From positions 75,326 through 139,325 of the forward strand of contig QXCQ01000206.1 of NCBI GenBank assembly GCA_003576535.1: a DNA stretch of 64,000 bases, read 5' to 3'. The notes beneath the pieces were generated by a model. The model made no database searches and was not told the origin of the DNA. It saw nothing but the letters and a program-made list of their open reading frames with translations. The translations under genes were made by a program, and so were the position numbers. Numbering within the stretch: position 1 is the stretch's first letter; every line of letters begins with the position of its first letter. This DNA comes from Nakamurella silvestris (GTDB lineage: Bacteria; Actinomycetota; Actinomycetes; Mycobacteriales; Nakamurellaceae). Positions 24,745-33,614 of the stretch are shown in pieces.

Positions 24745-26040
24745 ATGCAAACAGACTCCCCTCGATATATGCATGGATTCGCGTTGCCGACGATACTTAT
24801 CGCTTCGGTTGTCATGTTCGTGGTCCTCACCTCGGCGATGGCTCTGCTTTCTTCCACCATCTCGGCGCTCAACGAGAAGTACTACAACCAGGTAGCGAGC
24901 GAAGCCGCCCAGTCAGGCATCGCCATGGCAGAGATGTGCCTGCGTCAGTCCAGCTACCAGCCTGCTTGGACCGATACGAAGCCCCTCCGGCCAAACACCG
25001 ACTGCAACGGCGACCTTGTCAGCGGACGGGACTCAACGGTCATGAGCACCACCACTATTCGCACGACGTTCGCCGTGCCGCGGCCCGAAGTCGACAGCAA
25101 CGCGTCACTACATGTTTCAGTCACCGGGAAGACCGAGCTGCTCCGCACCACCAATCAAGCAGTCTGGCGGATGTACACACAGACCGCCGCTGAAACCAGC
25201 CGGTATCTCGACTCGCCGCAGATCGCAGGCGGGGCCGGCTGGAAAGACAGCGGCCACAACGGCTACATGCTTGCGAGTAACGGGACGCTCTATGGGTGGG
25301 GAGACAATACGAGCAGCCAGCTTGGGGACTCCACTCTCGGCACGACCGTGACATCACCGGTGACGATCACTCCGCCTGCTGGCGTGACACTGGTCAAGCG
25401 AGTGTTCAACTCAGGCCAGGGCGCCAGCATTCTCTGCATCATCGGGACTGATCAGAGCCAAGGCGACCAGGCGTATTGCCGCGGAATGAGTGGCTTCTTC
25501 GACGCGACCGCGGGCTGGCTGAGAGTCGGCCTGGCTGGATCCCTTACGGCGCTCGATATGGTCGTCAACGGCTACGGCGCCGACAGCATCTGCGTTCTTG
25601 CCTCGAACCAGCAGGCGTACTGCGCTGGCAGCAACGACAGCGGCTACCTCGGCAACGGCGCCACGAGCGGCGCAGCCGTCCCGATAAGCGCACCGACCCG
25701 GTTCCGGCTCGACCTGGCTAACCCCGGACCGGTATCGGGCTCGGCTGGCGCACTAACTGTGAAGAAGATCTTCAGCCAGACCGGATCACCTGTGTGATCG
25801 CCTCAGATGACCAGGCCTACTGCGCGGGGGACAACGACCTGGGCCAACTCGGTCAGGGCACGGTGAACCACAATCTTTGGGTTGGCAACTCTGTGCCGGG
25901 CCGCGCTCCGCTACCAGAGAACCCTCTGATCGCAGATGTTCGTCTCTCCTACCACAGCACCCCAGAGGGCGTTTTTTTTCAGACCCAGGCCGGTGACGTA
26001 TTCATGAGCCCAACTCAACTACCCGCCGAGCGACAGACTC
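24745..26040 (+). pseudogene. Frameshifted prepilin-like protein with RCC1 repeats
   Basis: The frame from 24745 encodes a prepilin-type N-terminus (HGFALPTILIASVVM, then a hydrophobic helix), and a start at the ATG at 24769 would also fit. After about residue 165 come RCC1-like repeats: GTLYGWGDNTSSQLGD and CVLASNQQAYCAGSNDSG. That frame stops at 25797, but the next repeat continues in the -1 frame as CVIASDDQAYCAGDNDLGQL from about 25791, so a one-base indel has split the gene. The second frame runs past a run of eight T (25971-25978) without a natural end, so the true 3' end is lost or shifted; the end given is approximate. A surface-exposed pseudopilin carrying a beta-propeller is the likely ancestor. 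Confidence 0.65.
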
Positions 26041-26050
26041 CCAGAAACAA

Positions 26051-26084
26051 GAAGCAGGCGAGAGCATCGACTCTCGCCTGCTTC
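26051..26084. terminator. Perfect 14-bp hairpin, likely bidirectional terminator
   Basis: gaagcaggcgagag pairs with ctctcgcctgcttc around a six-base loop. It lies after the RCC1 pseudogene and before the tRNA-derived array. No long U tract follows, as is common in high-G+C genomes. Confidence 0.65.
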
Positions 26085-26115
26085 CGCATGACCTTGGTTC
26101 GATTAGGAACCCTTT

Positions 26116-26233
26116 GGTGGAGCTGCGGGGATCCCCTACTGGCTCGCAGAACTCGCCAGCGGGGGCCCACTCGATTCACGGAGACATACAAAGAGGACCC
26201 CCAGGCCGGTACTGCTGGCCTGGGGGTCGACTT
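26116..26233 (-). repeat. tRNA-Ala 3'-end/terminator tandem unit 1
   Basis: A 118-base unit: ggtggagctgcgggga (image of the tRNA-Ala 3' end), 60 bases shared with 5555-5614, then the hairpin gacccccaggcc...ggcctgggggtc (26196-26228). It is almost identical to the unit that follows. In minus-strand order it reads terminator, then spacer, then tRNA end, repeating what lies just downstream of the real tRNA. Confidence 0.8.
26196..26228 (-). terminator. Terminator-like hairpin in tandem unit 1
   Basis: Perfect 12-bp stem gacccccaggcc/ggcctgggggtc with a nine-base loop. Copy of the hairpin directly downstream of tRNA-Ala. Confidence 0.65.
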
Positions 26234-26349
26234 GGTGGAGCTGCGGGGATCCCCTACTGGCTCGCAGAACTCGCCAGCGGGGGCCCACTCGATTCACGGA
26301 GACATACAAGACGACCCCCAGGCCGATACCGCTGGCCTGGGGGTCGACT
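26234..26349 (-). repeat. tRNA-Ala 3'-end/terminator tandem unit 2
   Basis: Second unit of the array, period 117-118 bases, directly abutting the CCA end of the functional tRNA-Ala gene. Same composition as unit 1, with a few differences confined to the hairpin loop and the bases next to it. Confidence 0.8.
26313..26345 (-). terminator. Terminator hairpin of tRNA-Ala
   Basis: Stem gacccccaggcc/ggcctgggggtc five bases after the tRNA 3' end (minus strand), loop gataccgct. Well placed to end tRNA transcription. Confidence 0.75.
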
Positions 26350-26425
26350 TGGTGGAGCTGCGGGGAATCGAACCCCGGACCTCTTCGATGCGAACGAAGC
26401 GCGCTACCAACTGCGCTACAGCCCC
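26350..26425 (-). tRNA. tRNA-Ala, anticodon CGC
   Basis: A complete cloverleaf on the minus strand: acceptor GGGGCTG pairs with CAGCTCC (one G-T), D-arm GCGCAGTTGGTAGCGC, anticodon stem CTTCG/CGAAG around loop TTCGCAT giving anticodon CGC, T-arm CGGGG-TTCGATT-CCCCG, discriminator A and an encoded CCA. It decodes GCG alanine codons. Its 3' end is the shared core of the downstream tandem units and of the scars at 4421 and 5539, so it marks the boundary between accessory and core DNA. Confidence 0.97.
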
Positions 26426-26606
26426 GCAAGTGGACTTCCATCCACGTGCTCAAAAAGCTTATCAGCCCCGAGAGGGTGCCTCGAACCATGCTTCGCGGCG
26501 AACACCGGACCACACCCGTCCAACGACCACAACAACGCCCATATTCACAGGTCAGAGCCCCGTCAGAACCGACAAGAAGATCAGAAAATCGCCCCCGAAA
26601 CCTCGC

Positions 26607-27395
26607 TCAGACGGCGAGGAAGGCTTCCCCCTGCAGCACCGGAACCGAGGACGAGGAACCGACCTCGGCGGCGATGTCGATCTCCCCGCCGTAGCCGTCC
26701 CCGATCAGCTCCCGGCCGGACCCGGAGGCACGCAGCGCCGCGTGTACACGCCCCGCAACGTCCCGGTAGGCCGCCGCCGCCGTCTCGGCCTCCGGAGAGG
26801 CATCCTTGCGCCGGGCGGACTTCAACGCGGCGATCACCGCGCCGGCCCCCCATATGTCTTCGACGGCGGGCCGCAACACGTCCCCCGGCCACCGCTCCCC
26901 CGCCGCCACCACGGCCACCGCAGCGCCGTCGGAGTTCCGGTCGATCCAGCGGGCCACTGCCACCGCGTTCCGCAGGCAGGCACCGATCACGGTCGCGCCA
27001 CCCTCGGCCATGGCCTTGGCGATGGCTGAGCCGTTCGGTGAGGGAAGGACGAGTTTGCCCGAGCGGCGCAACGGTCCGTCGACGGACGCGGCTTCCCGGA
27101 CCGACGACGGCGACAGGGACACACCGGTGGCCCCGGCCTCGCTGCGTCCGACCGCGAGCACCGCCTGGCGGGAGGCCGCGAAGGCCGCCGCCGACGCATC
27201 GCGCATGCGGTAGGGGAAGACCTTGATGCCGCTGTCCGCGGCTACCGACAGGGTCGTGGTGAAGGACAGCACGTCGACCACAACCACGATCCCCGCCCCG
27301 CGGGAGATCGCCGCTGCCCCCTCTGCCCCCCAGTCGAACCGAACGTCATAGTCGGATTGCTGGTACACCGCAGCTGCAGATGCAACCGATGTCAT
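26607..27395 (-). CDS. 2-phosphosulfolactate phosphatase family (ComB-like)
   Basis: A 262-residue protein with the ComB-family signature VVVVDVLSFTTTLSVAADSG near residue 40, followed by LPSPNGSAIAKAM and a late GDGYGGEIDIAAEV. ComB hydrolyses 2-phosphosulfolactate in coenzyme M synthesis in archaea; actinobacterial homologues do not make coenzyme M and their true substrate is unknown. The start is ATG at 27395, with a GAGG ribosome binding site overlapping the stop region of the upstream sepX gene 12 bases away, so the two are probably co-transcribed. Confidence 0.8.
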   Translation of the reverse strand: MTSVASAAAVYQQSDYDVRFDWGAEGAAAISRGAGIVVVVDVLSFTTTLSVAADSGIKVFPYRMRDASAAAFAASRQAVLAVGRSEAGATGVSLSPSSVREAASVDGPLRRSGKLVLPSPNGSAIAKAMAEGGATVIGACLRNAVAVARWIDRNSDGAAVAVVAAGERWPGDVLRPAVEDIWGAGAVIAALKSARRKDASPEAETAAAAYRDVAGRVHAALRASGSGRELIGDGYGGEIDIAAEVGSSSSVPVLQGEAFLAV

Positions 27396-27407
27396 ATGGT
27401 CTGGACC

Positions 27408-28373
27408 TCACTGTCCCGATGCGCGTCGGTACTCAACCGGCGCGTAATACTCCAAGTCGTCGAATCCAGGATCATCGTCATCGAGGTCAAGCACAACTCG
27501 GCCACGTCGGTGGACCGCTGATTCGGGCACCTGTGAGGCCGTCGGTTCGTACGCCGCACGCGGCTCGTAGTCGCGTTCCGGTCGGATCTCCCGGGCACGT
27601 TGCAGCCGCGCCAGTCGGCGCTCCCGGATGTCCTCCTCGATCGTCACCTGACGACGGAGGTACCACAGGTACAGGGCCAGCAACGCACCGGAAACCCCGG
27701 CCCCCGCCCACAGCCCTGGCATGACGAAGACCGCCGCGCCGGCGAAGGCCACCGTGGCGACCAGCAGGATCAGCGCGACCCGCTGCCGCTGGGCGTACCG
27801 GTAGGCACGGGCGATCTCGGCGGCCTCGGCGTCGTAACCACCGCGTCCCACCCGGTGTCCACCGTGGTGGACGGGCTCTGCCACGGGGCGACGCGCCGTG
27901 CCCTCGCGCTCGACATCGCGAGCGGTTTCCCGGACCGTCTCGCGCGGGGTCTCCCGGACCGGTCGTGCCGGTTCGTCCCGGTAGGCACCACGGGCGGCCG
28001 GCCGGTAGGAACCGTCCTCGTCGTACTCGACGGTTTCGGAGTAATCGGCAGCGTCGTCCTCGTCGGAGTACTCGCCGACGAACTCGTCGGTTTCGGTGTA
28101 CTCGGACTCCACGGTGGTCAGCTCGACGGAGTCGTACTCCTCATCGGAGACGTCCTCGGACAGTTCGGCATCGGCCAGTTCGTCGGCCATACCTCGATCG
28201 GTCCTGCGGCTGAGCTTCATACGCTTCTTCGTGGAGTGGGATTTGAGCATACGAAAGTTCGCACCCTCGTCGTTTTCGTGCACCGGATCATGCCTCCGCA
28301 CATACATCGGCACCAGCATGATCAGCCAGGCGAGGACCAGAATGACAATGATGACCGAGTTCGGAATCGTCAC
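27408..28373 (-). CDS. sepX: SepX/GlpR, membrane divisome protein
   Basis: A 321-residue protein with one N-terminal membrane helix (SVIIVILVLAWLIMLVPMYV) ending in RRHDPVHENDEG, a long acidic/arginine-rich cytoplasmic linker, two more hydrophobic segments (about 203-240) and a disordered tail. This matches SepX/GlpR, the actinobacterial membrane partner of the gephyrin-like protein Glp, which is known to act with FtsZ at the septum. It lies in the same strand order glp, rimJ-like, sepX that is typical of actinobacteria, supporting the call. Confidence 0.85.
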   Translation of the reverse strand: MTIPNSVIIVILVLAWLIMLVPMYVRRHDPVHENDEGANFRMLKSHSTKKRMKLSRRTDRGMADELADAELSEDVSDEEYDSVELTTVESEYTETDEFVGEYSDEDDAADYSETVEYDEDGSYRPAARGAYRDEPARPVRETPRETVRETARDVEREGTARRPVAEPVHHGGHRVGRGGYDAEAAEIARAYRYAQRQRVALILLVATVAFAGAAVFVMPGLWAGAGVSGALLALYLWYLRRQVTIEEDIRERRLARLQRAREIRPERDYEPRAAYEPTASQVPESAVHRRGRVVLDLDDDDPGFDDLEYYAPVEYRRASGQ

Positions 28374-28565
28374 TACCTGCGTCCTCCCTGATCCTGGCCC
28401 TGATGGCTAACTGTCGACGTGAGGTGTACATCGACGCTCTTGTCACGCTAGCCACACCAGTCCCACCCGTGGGGCAGGACACGCAGGTGTGGCCCCAACT
28501 CCGACAGAAGTCACTATTTCCTTCACGACGGCCACACATCACCCGTCCGCCGCGGACACCATCCC

Positions 28566-29213
28566 TCATCGGGGTCGCCGATCCCAGCGCCGGATCAGAT
28601 CCGTCAGCCCTCCGGGCAGTTCCTCGCTGGTCAACGCGTACAGGTCGTGGTCGTGCCAGGCGTTGTCGATGTCCAGGTACCGATGCAGCAGGCCCTCGTG
28701 CCGGAAACCCAGGTGCCGGACCACCGCATGGCTGGCCAGGTTCTCCGGGGCGATCGTCGCCTCGATCCGATGCAGCCCCGCCTCGTTGAACCCGTAGGCC
28801 AACGCCAGCGCCACCGCACTGGTCGCCACCCCCTTGCCTGCCAGGGTGGAGTCCACCCAGTAACCGATCCACGCCGACTGCAACGGCCCCCGCACCACCC
28901 CGCCGATCGTCACCTGACCGGCGAAATGATCGGCGACGTCGATGGCGAACGGCATGGCCCCACCCTGTTTCGCGGCGTTGCGCAGCACGGAACGGTTCAG
29001 CATCCATTGCTGCCGGGTGTGACGATCCCCCCAGCTCAACGGGCTCGACGGCTCCCACGGCCGGATCAGGGCCTCGTCCCGCAACCGCAGCGAACGCCAG
29101 GCCTGACCGTCGGACCATTTCAGCGGACGCAATCGCACCGGGCCGACCGAGGTGGCCAGCGGACCCAGGTGCGCGGGCCAGCCGGGGGGACGTGGGCGGG
29201 CGTTGACGAACAC
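28566..29213 (-). CDS. GNAT N-acetyltransferase, RimJ/RimL-like
   Basis: A 215-residue protein started at GTG 29213, eleven bases after the glp stop. GNAT features include VRLRPLKWSDGQAW at the start, IGYWVDSTLAGKGVATSAVAL (the acetyl-CoA loop, Q/R-x-x-G-x-G/A replaced by AGKGVA) and ENLASHAVVRHLGF. RimJ-type enzymes acetylate N-termini of ribosomal proteins; substrate here is unproven. It stands between glp and sepX, a conserved actinobacterial arrangement, with a 192-base gap before sepX. Confidence 0.8.
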   Translation of the reverse strand: MFVNARPRPPGWPAHLGPLATSVGPVRLRPLKWSDGQAWRSLRLRDEALIRPWEPSSPLSWGDRHTRQQWMLNRSVLRNAAKQGGAMPFAIDVADHFAGQVTIGGVVRGPLQSAWIGYWVDSTLAGKGVATSAVALALAYGFNEAGLHRIEATIAPENLASHAVVRHLGFRHEGLLHRYLDIDNAWHDHDLYALTSEELPGGLTDLIRRWDRRPR

Positions 29214-29224
29214 CGCGGGGACTT

Positions 29225-30448
29225 CTAGGCCCGCTGAGCGAGGAACGAGACGTCGACCTCGGCTCCGACCGGAACGTCCGTCACAGATTCGTCGACCAGC
29301 ACCAGGCAGTTCGCCTCCGCCAGGGAGGCGAGCAGATGGGTGCCACCACCACCCAGGATGTGCACCAGGTAGTCGTCGTCCTCGTCGCGCATCAGCTGGC
29401 CTCGCAGGAAGGACCGTCGACCGGCCGGTGACGAGATCGGGGCCAGGGTGCGCGCGGTGATGGTGCGCCGGTAGAGATTGCGCCGACCGAGCATGGACCG
29501 CAGCACCGGTCGGATGATGATCTCGAAGACCACCAGAGCACTGACCGGGTTCGCCGGCACCAGGAAGGTCGGGATCTTGTCCGGGCCGAGCAGCCCGAAG
29601 CCCTGGGCCGAGCCCGGCTGCATCGCCACCCGCGTCATGTCCAGCTCGCCCAGTTCGGCCAGCGCCTCGACCACGAGTGCCGATTCCTGACCGCCGGCCG
29701 CGCCGGCGATGATCACCATCTCGCTCACCAGGAGCCTGGCCTCGACCAGTTCCTTGAGCCGGCGGTGGTTCGTCGAGGCGATACCGATCCGGTTGACCTC
29801 CGCGCCGGCATCCCGAGCCGCGGCGGCCAGCGCATAGGAGTTGACGTCGTACACCTGACCCGGGCCGGGGGTCCGCGCCACGTCGACCAGTTCCTCGCCG
29901 ATCGAGATGATCGACAGGCGGGGCCTGGGGTGCACCAACACCTTGTCCCGGCCGACGGCGGCGAGCAGGCCCACCTGGGCGGCGCCGATGAAGGCCCCCG
30001 AGCGAACCGCCACATCCCCCGGCTGGACGTCGTCACCGAGGTGACGGACGTATCCGCCCGACGGGACCGAGCGTCCGATGGACACCCGTGAGCTGTGACC
30101 GTCGGTGGCGTACCGCGGCACGACCGCGTCGGCGATCGTCGGCAGCGGCGCACCGGTGGCCACGTAGACCGCCTGCATCGGCTGCAGACGGTGCGCCGTG
30201 CGCGAGCCGGCGGCGATCTCCCCGACCACCGGGAGGGTGACCGGGCGTCCCTCGGTGGCACCGGCCACATCGACGCTGCGGACGGCGTACCCGTCGACCG
30301 CAGCCTGATCGAAGGCCGGAAGTGCCGATGAGGCAACAACTTCCTCGGCGCAGAGCAGGCCCTGCGCCTCGGAGATCGCCACCCGGACCGGCCCAGGAGT
30401 GACCGCGGCCGCGAGCACCAGGTCGAGTTGATCAGTGACCGAACGCAT
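29225..30448 (-). CDS. glp: Glp, gephyrin-like (MoeA-family) division protein
   Basis: A 407-residue MoeA-fold protein from the ATG at 30448. Family segments: AVDGYAVRS near residue 50, an ISIGEELVD segment in the MogA-like domain, LVPANPVSALVVFEII in place of LPGNPVS, and a C-terminal domain IV. The usual MoeA G-G-V-S-x-G-D loop is replaced by GAAGGQESALV, which suggests loss or change of molybdenum-insertase activity. In corynebacteria Glp binds FtsZ and its receptor GlpR/SepX, encoded just downstream here. A division role is therefore more likely than cofactor synthesis. Confidence 0.83.
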   Translation of the reverse strand: MRSVTDQLDLVLAAAVTPGPVRVAISEAQGLLCAEEVVASSALPAFDQAAVDGYAVRSVDVAGATEGRPVTLPVVGEIAAGSRTAHRLQPMQAVYVATGAPLPTIADAVVPRYATDGHSSRVSIGRSVPSGGYVRHLGDDVQPGDVAVRSGAFIGAAQVGLLAAVGRDKVLVHPRPRLSIISIGEELVDVARTPGPGQVYDVNSYALAAAARDAGAEVNRIGIASTNHRRLKELVEARLLVSEMVIIAGAAGGQESALVVEALAELGELDMTRVAMQPGSAQGFGLLGPDKIPTFLVPANPVSALVVFEIIIRPVLRSMLGRRNLYRRTITARTLAPISSPAGRRSFLRGQLMRDEDDDYLVHILGGGGTHLLASLAEANCLVLVDESVTDVPVGAEVDVSFLAQRA

Positions 30449-30584
30449 CAAGCGGCCCCGGGACGCGTCGTCGGAGAGGGGGACGTCATGGCACCACGCT
30501 ATCGTCTCCGCCCCCGCGGGCTTGCACCATCGCCCTCGAATGTTCCCCGGTGTCGGCTCCGACCGGCGGGCCGAGCAGGCCCTT

Positions 30585-30597
30585 TACAGTGGTACCG
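30585..30597 (+). promoter_or_regulatory. Leaderless -10 of the cyclo-ligase gene
   Basis: TACAGT (30585-30590) is followed by exactly seven bases and the GTG at 30598, the common actinobacterial leaderless arrangement. No ribosome binding site precedes the GTG, which supports this start. Confidence 0.5.
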
Positions 30598-31188
30598 GTG
30601 ACGATCGACCCGACCCCGGCCAAGGACGAACTGCGCCGGGCGGCCATCAGCCGGCGACGTGCGATGGCCCCTGACGACCGGTTCGCCGCCCGCCGCGCCA
30701 ATGCCGCGCACCTGCTCGCCCATCTCCTGGGACAGCTCGACGGATCAGCCGGTCCGGTCTGTCTCTACCGGCCGCTGCCCAGCGAGCCGCTGGCCGAGGA
30801 CCTGCTGACCGGTCTGGCCGAGGCCGGGGTCGACGTCCTGGTCCCGGTCGTCACCGGCGCGGCCCCGCTGGACTGGACGAGGTTCCGGCCGCACACCGAC
30901 ATGGGCGATGTCTACCTGCCCGAGGGGGACCGCCTCGGACCCTCGATGATCTCGCAGGCCAGGATCGTCGTCGTTCCCGCTTTTGCCGTGGACCAGCGGG
31001 GTTACCGGCTCGGCCGGGGCGGCGGGCACTACGACCGGACCCTGGCCCTCGCCGATCCCGGCACCGTCCGGATCGCCACCCTCTTCGACGGCGAGGGGCG
31101 GGCGGCGGACCTGCCCATCGATCGTTACGACCAGCCGGTGGAGTTGTTCGTCTCCCCCACCCCCGGTGTTGTTCCCGTCACCGTCTGA
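30598..31188 (+). CDS. 5-formyltetrahydrofolate cyclo-ligase
   Basis: A 196-residue enzyme converting 5-formyl-THF to methenyl-THF with ATP. The basic N-terminus (DELRRAAISRRRAM) and the family signature GYRLGRGGGHYDRTLA are clear; VVVPAFAVDQRG precedes it. The GTG at 30598 is chosen over an upstream GTG at 30550 because it aligns with the family start and a leaderless -10. It is divergent from glp, as in many actinobacteria. Confidence 0.88.
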   Translation: MTIDPTPAKDELRRAAISRRRAMAPDDRFAARRANAAHLLAHLLGQLDGSAGPVCLYRPLPSEPLAEDLLTGLAEAGVDVLVPVVTGAAPLDWTRFRPHTDMGDVYLPEGDRLGPSMISQARIVVVPAFAVDQRGYRLGRGGGHYDRTLALADPGTVRIATLFDGEGRAADLPIDRYDQPVELFVSPTPGVVPVTV

Positions 31189-31351
31189 CCTGTTCACAGC
31201 CCTGCTATTTGCACACAGCCCCGTGGTCGGAGCATCATGAATTGGCAGTCTCGTCAGGAGAGTGCCAACCCGTTGTGAATGATCTGACCATTTGAGCCAC
31301 CCGCAGGTGGCGTCGGCTGCTGCCGGATGGCCGACTTGTCCGGAGGAATCT

Positions 31352-31738
31352 GTGCCCACCTATCAGTACGCATGCACCGAATGCGGGCATGAGTTCGAGC
31401 AGTTCCAGTCCTTCAGCGACGACGCCCTCACGGTCTGCCCGAACTGCGGCGGCAAACTCCGCAAGGTTTACGGGTCTGTCGGCGTGGTCTTCAAGGGCAG
31501 CGGTTTCTACCGCACGGACTCCCGCTCCGCCTCCTCCGACACCGTCGCTCCGGCCCCGGCGAAGTCCTCCTCCAGCGAGGGCTCCAAGGACAAGGCCGCG
31601 TCCACCAGCTCCTCGGACAGCAGCTCCAGCTCCTCCAGCAGCAGCTCGAGTTCCTCCGGTTCCAACGGATCCTCCGGTTCCAACGGGTCGAGCAGCTCGT
31701 CCGCCTCGAAGCCGGCGTCCACCCCCGCGGCGAAGTAG
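31352..31738 (+). CDS. FmdB-family zinc ribbon protein with Ser-rich tail
   Basis: A 128-residue protein started at GTG 31352 with a strong cggagga ribosome binding site. It opens MPTYQYACTECGHEFE and has two C-x-x-C pairs (CTEC, CPNC) for a zinc ribbon, then KVYGSVGVVFKGSGFYRTD. The second half is a low-complexity serine/lysine tail. FmdB proteins are small putative regulators; function is not established. It follows the cyclo-ligase gene by 163 bases. Confidence 0.85.
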   Translation: MPTYQYACTECGHEFEQFQSFSDDALTVCPNCGGKLRKVYGSVGVVFKGSGFYRTDSRSASSDTVAPAPAKSSSSEGSKDKAASTSSSDSSSSSSSSSSSSSGSNGSSGSNGSSSSSASKPASTPAAK

Positions 31739-31888
31739 TCGCTCAGGCTTCCCAGGTCGGTCGTACCCGCCTCGCGCTCCGGGTGGGAGAGGCGGTGAAC
31801 CGTCGTCTCGAGGGTCTACCGGGTTGAACCGACATCGGTACAGGACTGAACGGCGTCCAGCTGGTCCGATGCTTTTGGTGACGTGTCA

Positions 31889-32668
31889 TCACCGGGGTTC
31901 TGGCACCTCCCCGATGTAGGTGAACACGACAGTGTATCGGTGCAGGGGTCCGATGGTGGATCCGTCGACGGGCAGCGAGGTCGTGGGCATCGCCGTCAGC
32001 ACCGACCGGTTGGATTCGACGTCCACGCTGAGGCGTCCGGCGGCCAAGGACAACGGCAACGGGCCTTCTGGTTGGACGAGAGACAAGACGGCGGCGAGGG
32101 TGACGATGTCGGCCTGAGCGGTGCCGGTGCCGGCGAGTTCGGAGTTCTTCACGACGTGGTCGAAGCTGATCGCGTCCTCGTCGACCGTGTAGGAGGCGGT
32201 CTGCCACCCTCGCGATCCATAGGTGATCTTCACGGTGTTCAGGGTGAACGTCACCGTCGCACCGCCGGGCTCGACGTCGATCGGGCCGGACCCGTCCTGC
32301 AGGTCTACGGTGCTCATCCTCCACCGTCCGGCGAGGTCGGCAGGCTGAACTTCCGGTACCTGCGTCCTGATCTGTCCGGACGGTTCGGTAGATGAAGGCT
32401 CGGCCGACGGTATGGTCGATGGTTCCGCGGTGGAGGTCGTCGGCTGCGCAGTCGACGGCGATCCGGCGGAGCCGACCGCCTGCGTCGGTGTCTTGTCCGG
32501 CCCCGGGAGCAGGACGGTCGAGCCGACCGCGACGACCGACACCACCACCGCTGTAGCGGCGATGGTCACCGGGCGGGACAGCCGCCACAGCGACCGGTGA
32601 GTGGGGGCGAGGAGCACCCCCGGGGCGGCGTCGAGGTCCGTGCCCGTCTCCGCAGCCGTGTCGCTCAT
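31889..32668 (-). CDS. Membrane-anchored lipocalin/META-like protein of unknown function
   Basis: About 259 residues from the ATG at 32668. One membrane helix (PVTIAATAVVVSVVAVGSTV) follows a short cytoplasmic N-terminus; a Ser/Thr/Pro linker leads to an extracellular domain beginning DLAGRWRMSTVDLQDG and rich in beta strands (GGATVTFTLNTVKITYG). This resembles META or lipocalin-type domains but lacks a decisive motif. It is convergent with fmdB and has a 220-base promoter region shared with the divergent SAF gene. Confidence 0.6.
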   Translation of the reverse strand: MSDTAAETGTDLDAAPGVLLAPTHRSLWRLSRPVTIAATAVVVSVVAVGSTVLLPGPDKTPTQAVGSAGSPSTAQPTTSTAEPSTIPSAEPSSTEPSGQIRTQVPEVQPADLAGRWRMSTVDLQDGSGPIDVEPGGATVTFTLNTVKITYGSRGWQTASYTVDEDAISFDHVVKNSELAGTGTAQADIVTLAAVLSLVQPEGPLPLSLAAGRLSVDVESNRSVLTAMPTTSLPVDGSTIGPLHRYTVVFTYIGEVPEPR

Positions 32669-32891
32669 GCAGTCATCATCCCGTTCCTGACCATGTGCGC
32701 GCCCCGCACAGGGCACATTGTGCACAGCCGCGGGTGCACAGGTCCGGGATCATCGCCCGACAGCGGCACCTCGTCATGGAACTCACGGCGAAAGGGCCCT
32801 CCCGGCCACACCTGTCCACAGGATCCGGATTCGTCCACAATCCGTTCAGCTGGTCTGGGCCGGGTGAACACACCTTCCTAGGGTCGGCAGG

Positions 32892-33536
32892 GTGTTCACA
32901 CCATCACGCCCGGCAGGCCCGCTGCAGCCCCGGCCTCCTGCCCGGATTACCGCACCCGGCCGGTTGCGCCGGTCCGGCCGCCGCTGGCGTTCGCTGCGCC
33001 GACTCGCCGCTGCCCTGCTGACGGTTGCCGCCGCCTTCGCAGCCACCCGAACGCCACCAACCGTCGGTACCCCCGTGCTCGTCGCTGCCCATGACCTGCT
33101 GCCCGGCACTCCTCTCTCGTCGGCCGACTTCGACACCCGCTCGATCACCTTCCTCCCCGACGGCGCACTCTTGCCCGGCCTCGACCTGCGGGGCCGCCAG
33201 CTGACCGGCGCCGTCCGGCACGGTGAGGTGATCACGGATGTCCGCCTGGTCCCGATCACCGGCCCGGAACCAGGACCCGGCCGACGCGCCGTCTCCGTCA
33301 CTCCGCAGGACCCCGCAGTGGTCGACCTGTTGTCACCCGGGATGCTGGTCGCCGTCATCGGACTCGGCCCCGACGGGGACCCGAAACCGTTGACGGACAA
33401 CGCCATCGTGATGGGTATGTCCCCCCAGGTCCAGGCCGGCGGGCGGCGTCCGGTTCTGCTGGCGGTGACCACCCGGGACGCGGTCCGGGTGAGCGGTGCA
33501 ACCCTCACCGGCGAGGTGGCGCTGCAATTGGGTTGA
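32892..33536 (+). CDS. SAF-domain protein (CpaB/RcpC-like)
   Basis: A 214-residue protein starting at GTG 32892. A positively charged N-terminus and hydrophobic segment (LRRLAAALLTVAAAFAA) precede a SAF domain: TPVLVAAHDLLPGTPLSSAD, then GRQLTGAVRHGEVIT and a CpaB-type VDLLSPGMLVAVIG. CpaB/RcpC proteins assist Flp pilus assembly in the periplasm, but no other pilus genes are adjacent, so only the domain call is firm. Confidence 0.75.
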   Translation: MFTPSRPAGPLQPRPPARITAPGRLRRSGRRWRSLRRLAAALLTVAAAFAATRTPPTVGTPVLVAAHDLLPGTPLSSADFDTRSITFLPDGALLPGLDLRGRQLTGAVRHGEVITDVRLVPITGPEPGPGRRAVSVTPQDPAVVDLLSPGMLVAVIGLGPDGDPKPLTDNAIVMGMSPQVQAGGRRPVLLAVTTRDAVRVSGATLTGEVALQLG

Positions 33537-33614
33537 TCAAATGGTCTAATCGGAATCGCGCGACCGGCCTGGTGTGCAGCGACACAGACCTCACCGTTGA
33601 AGACAGGAATCAAC

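Noticed and set aside
26116..26349. Possible CRISPR array
   Set aside because: Only two long 117-118 bp units made of tRNA end and terminator; no short repeats, unique spacers or cas genes.
26114..27226. Plus-strand frame running through the tRNA-Ala array (VELRG... repeats)
   Set aside because: It is an artefact of reading antisense through tRNA-derived sequence; it spans the tRNA, hairpins and the comB-like gene.
29225..30448. Ordinary molybdopterin molybdenumtransferase MoeA
   Set aside because: The usual G-G-V-S-x-G-D loop is altered and the gene lies with sepX and the RimJ-like gene, as for the division protein Glp.
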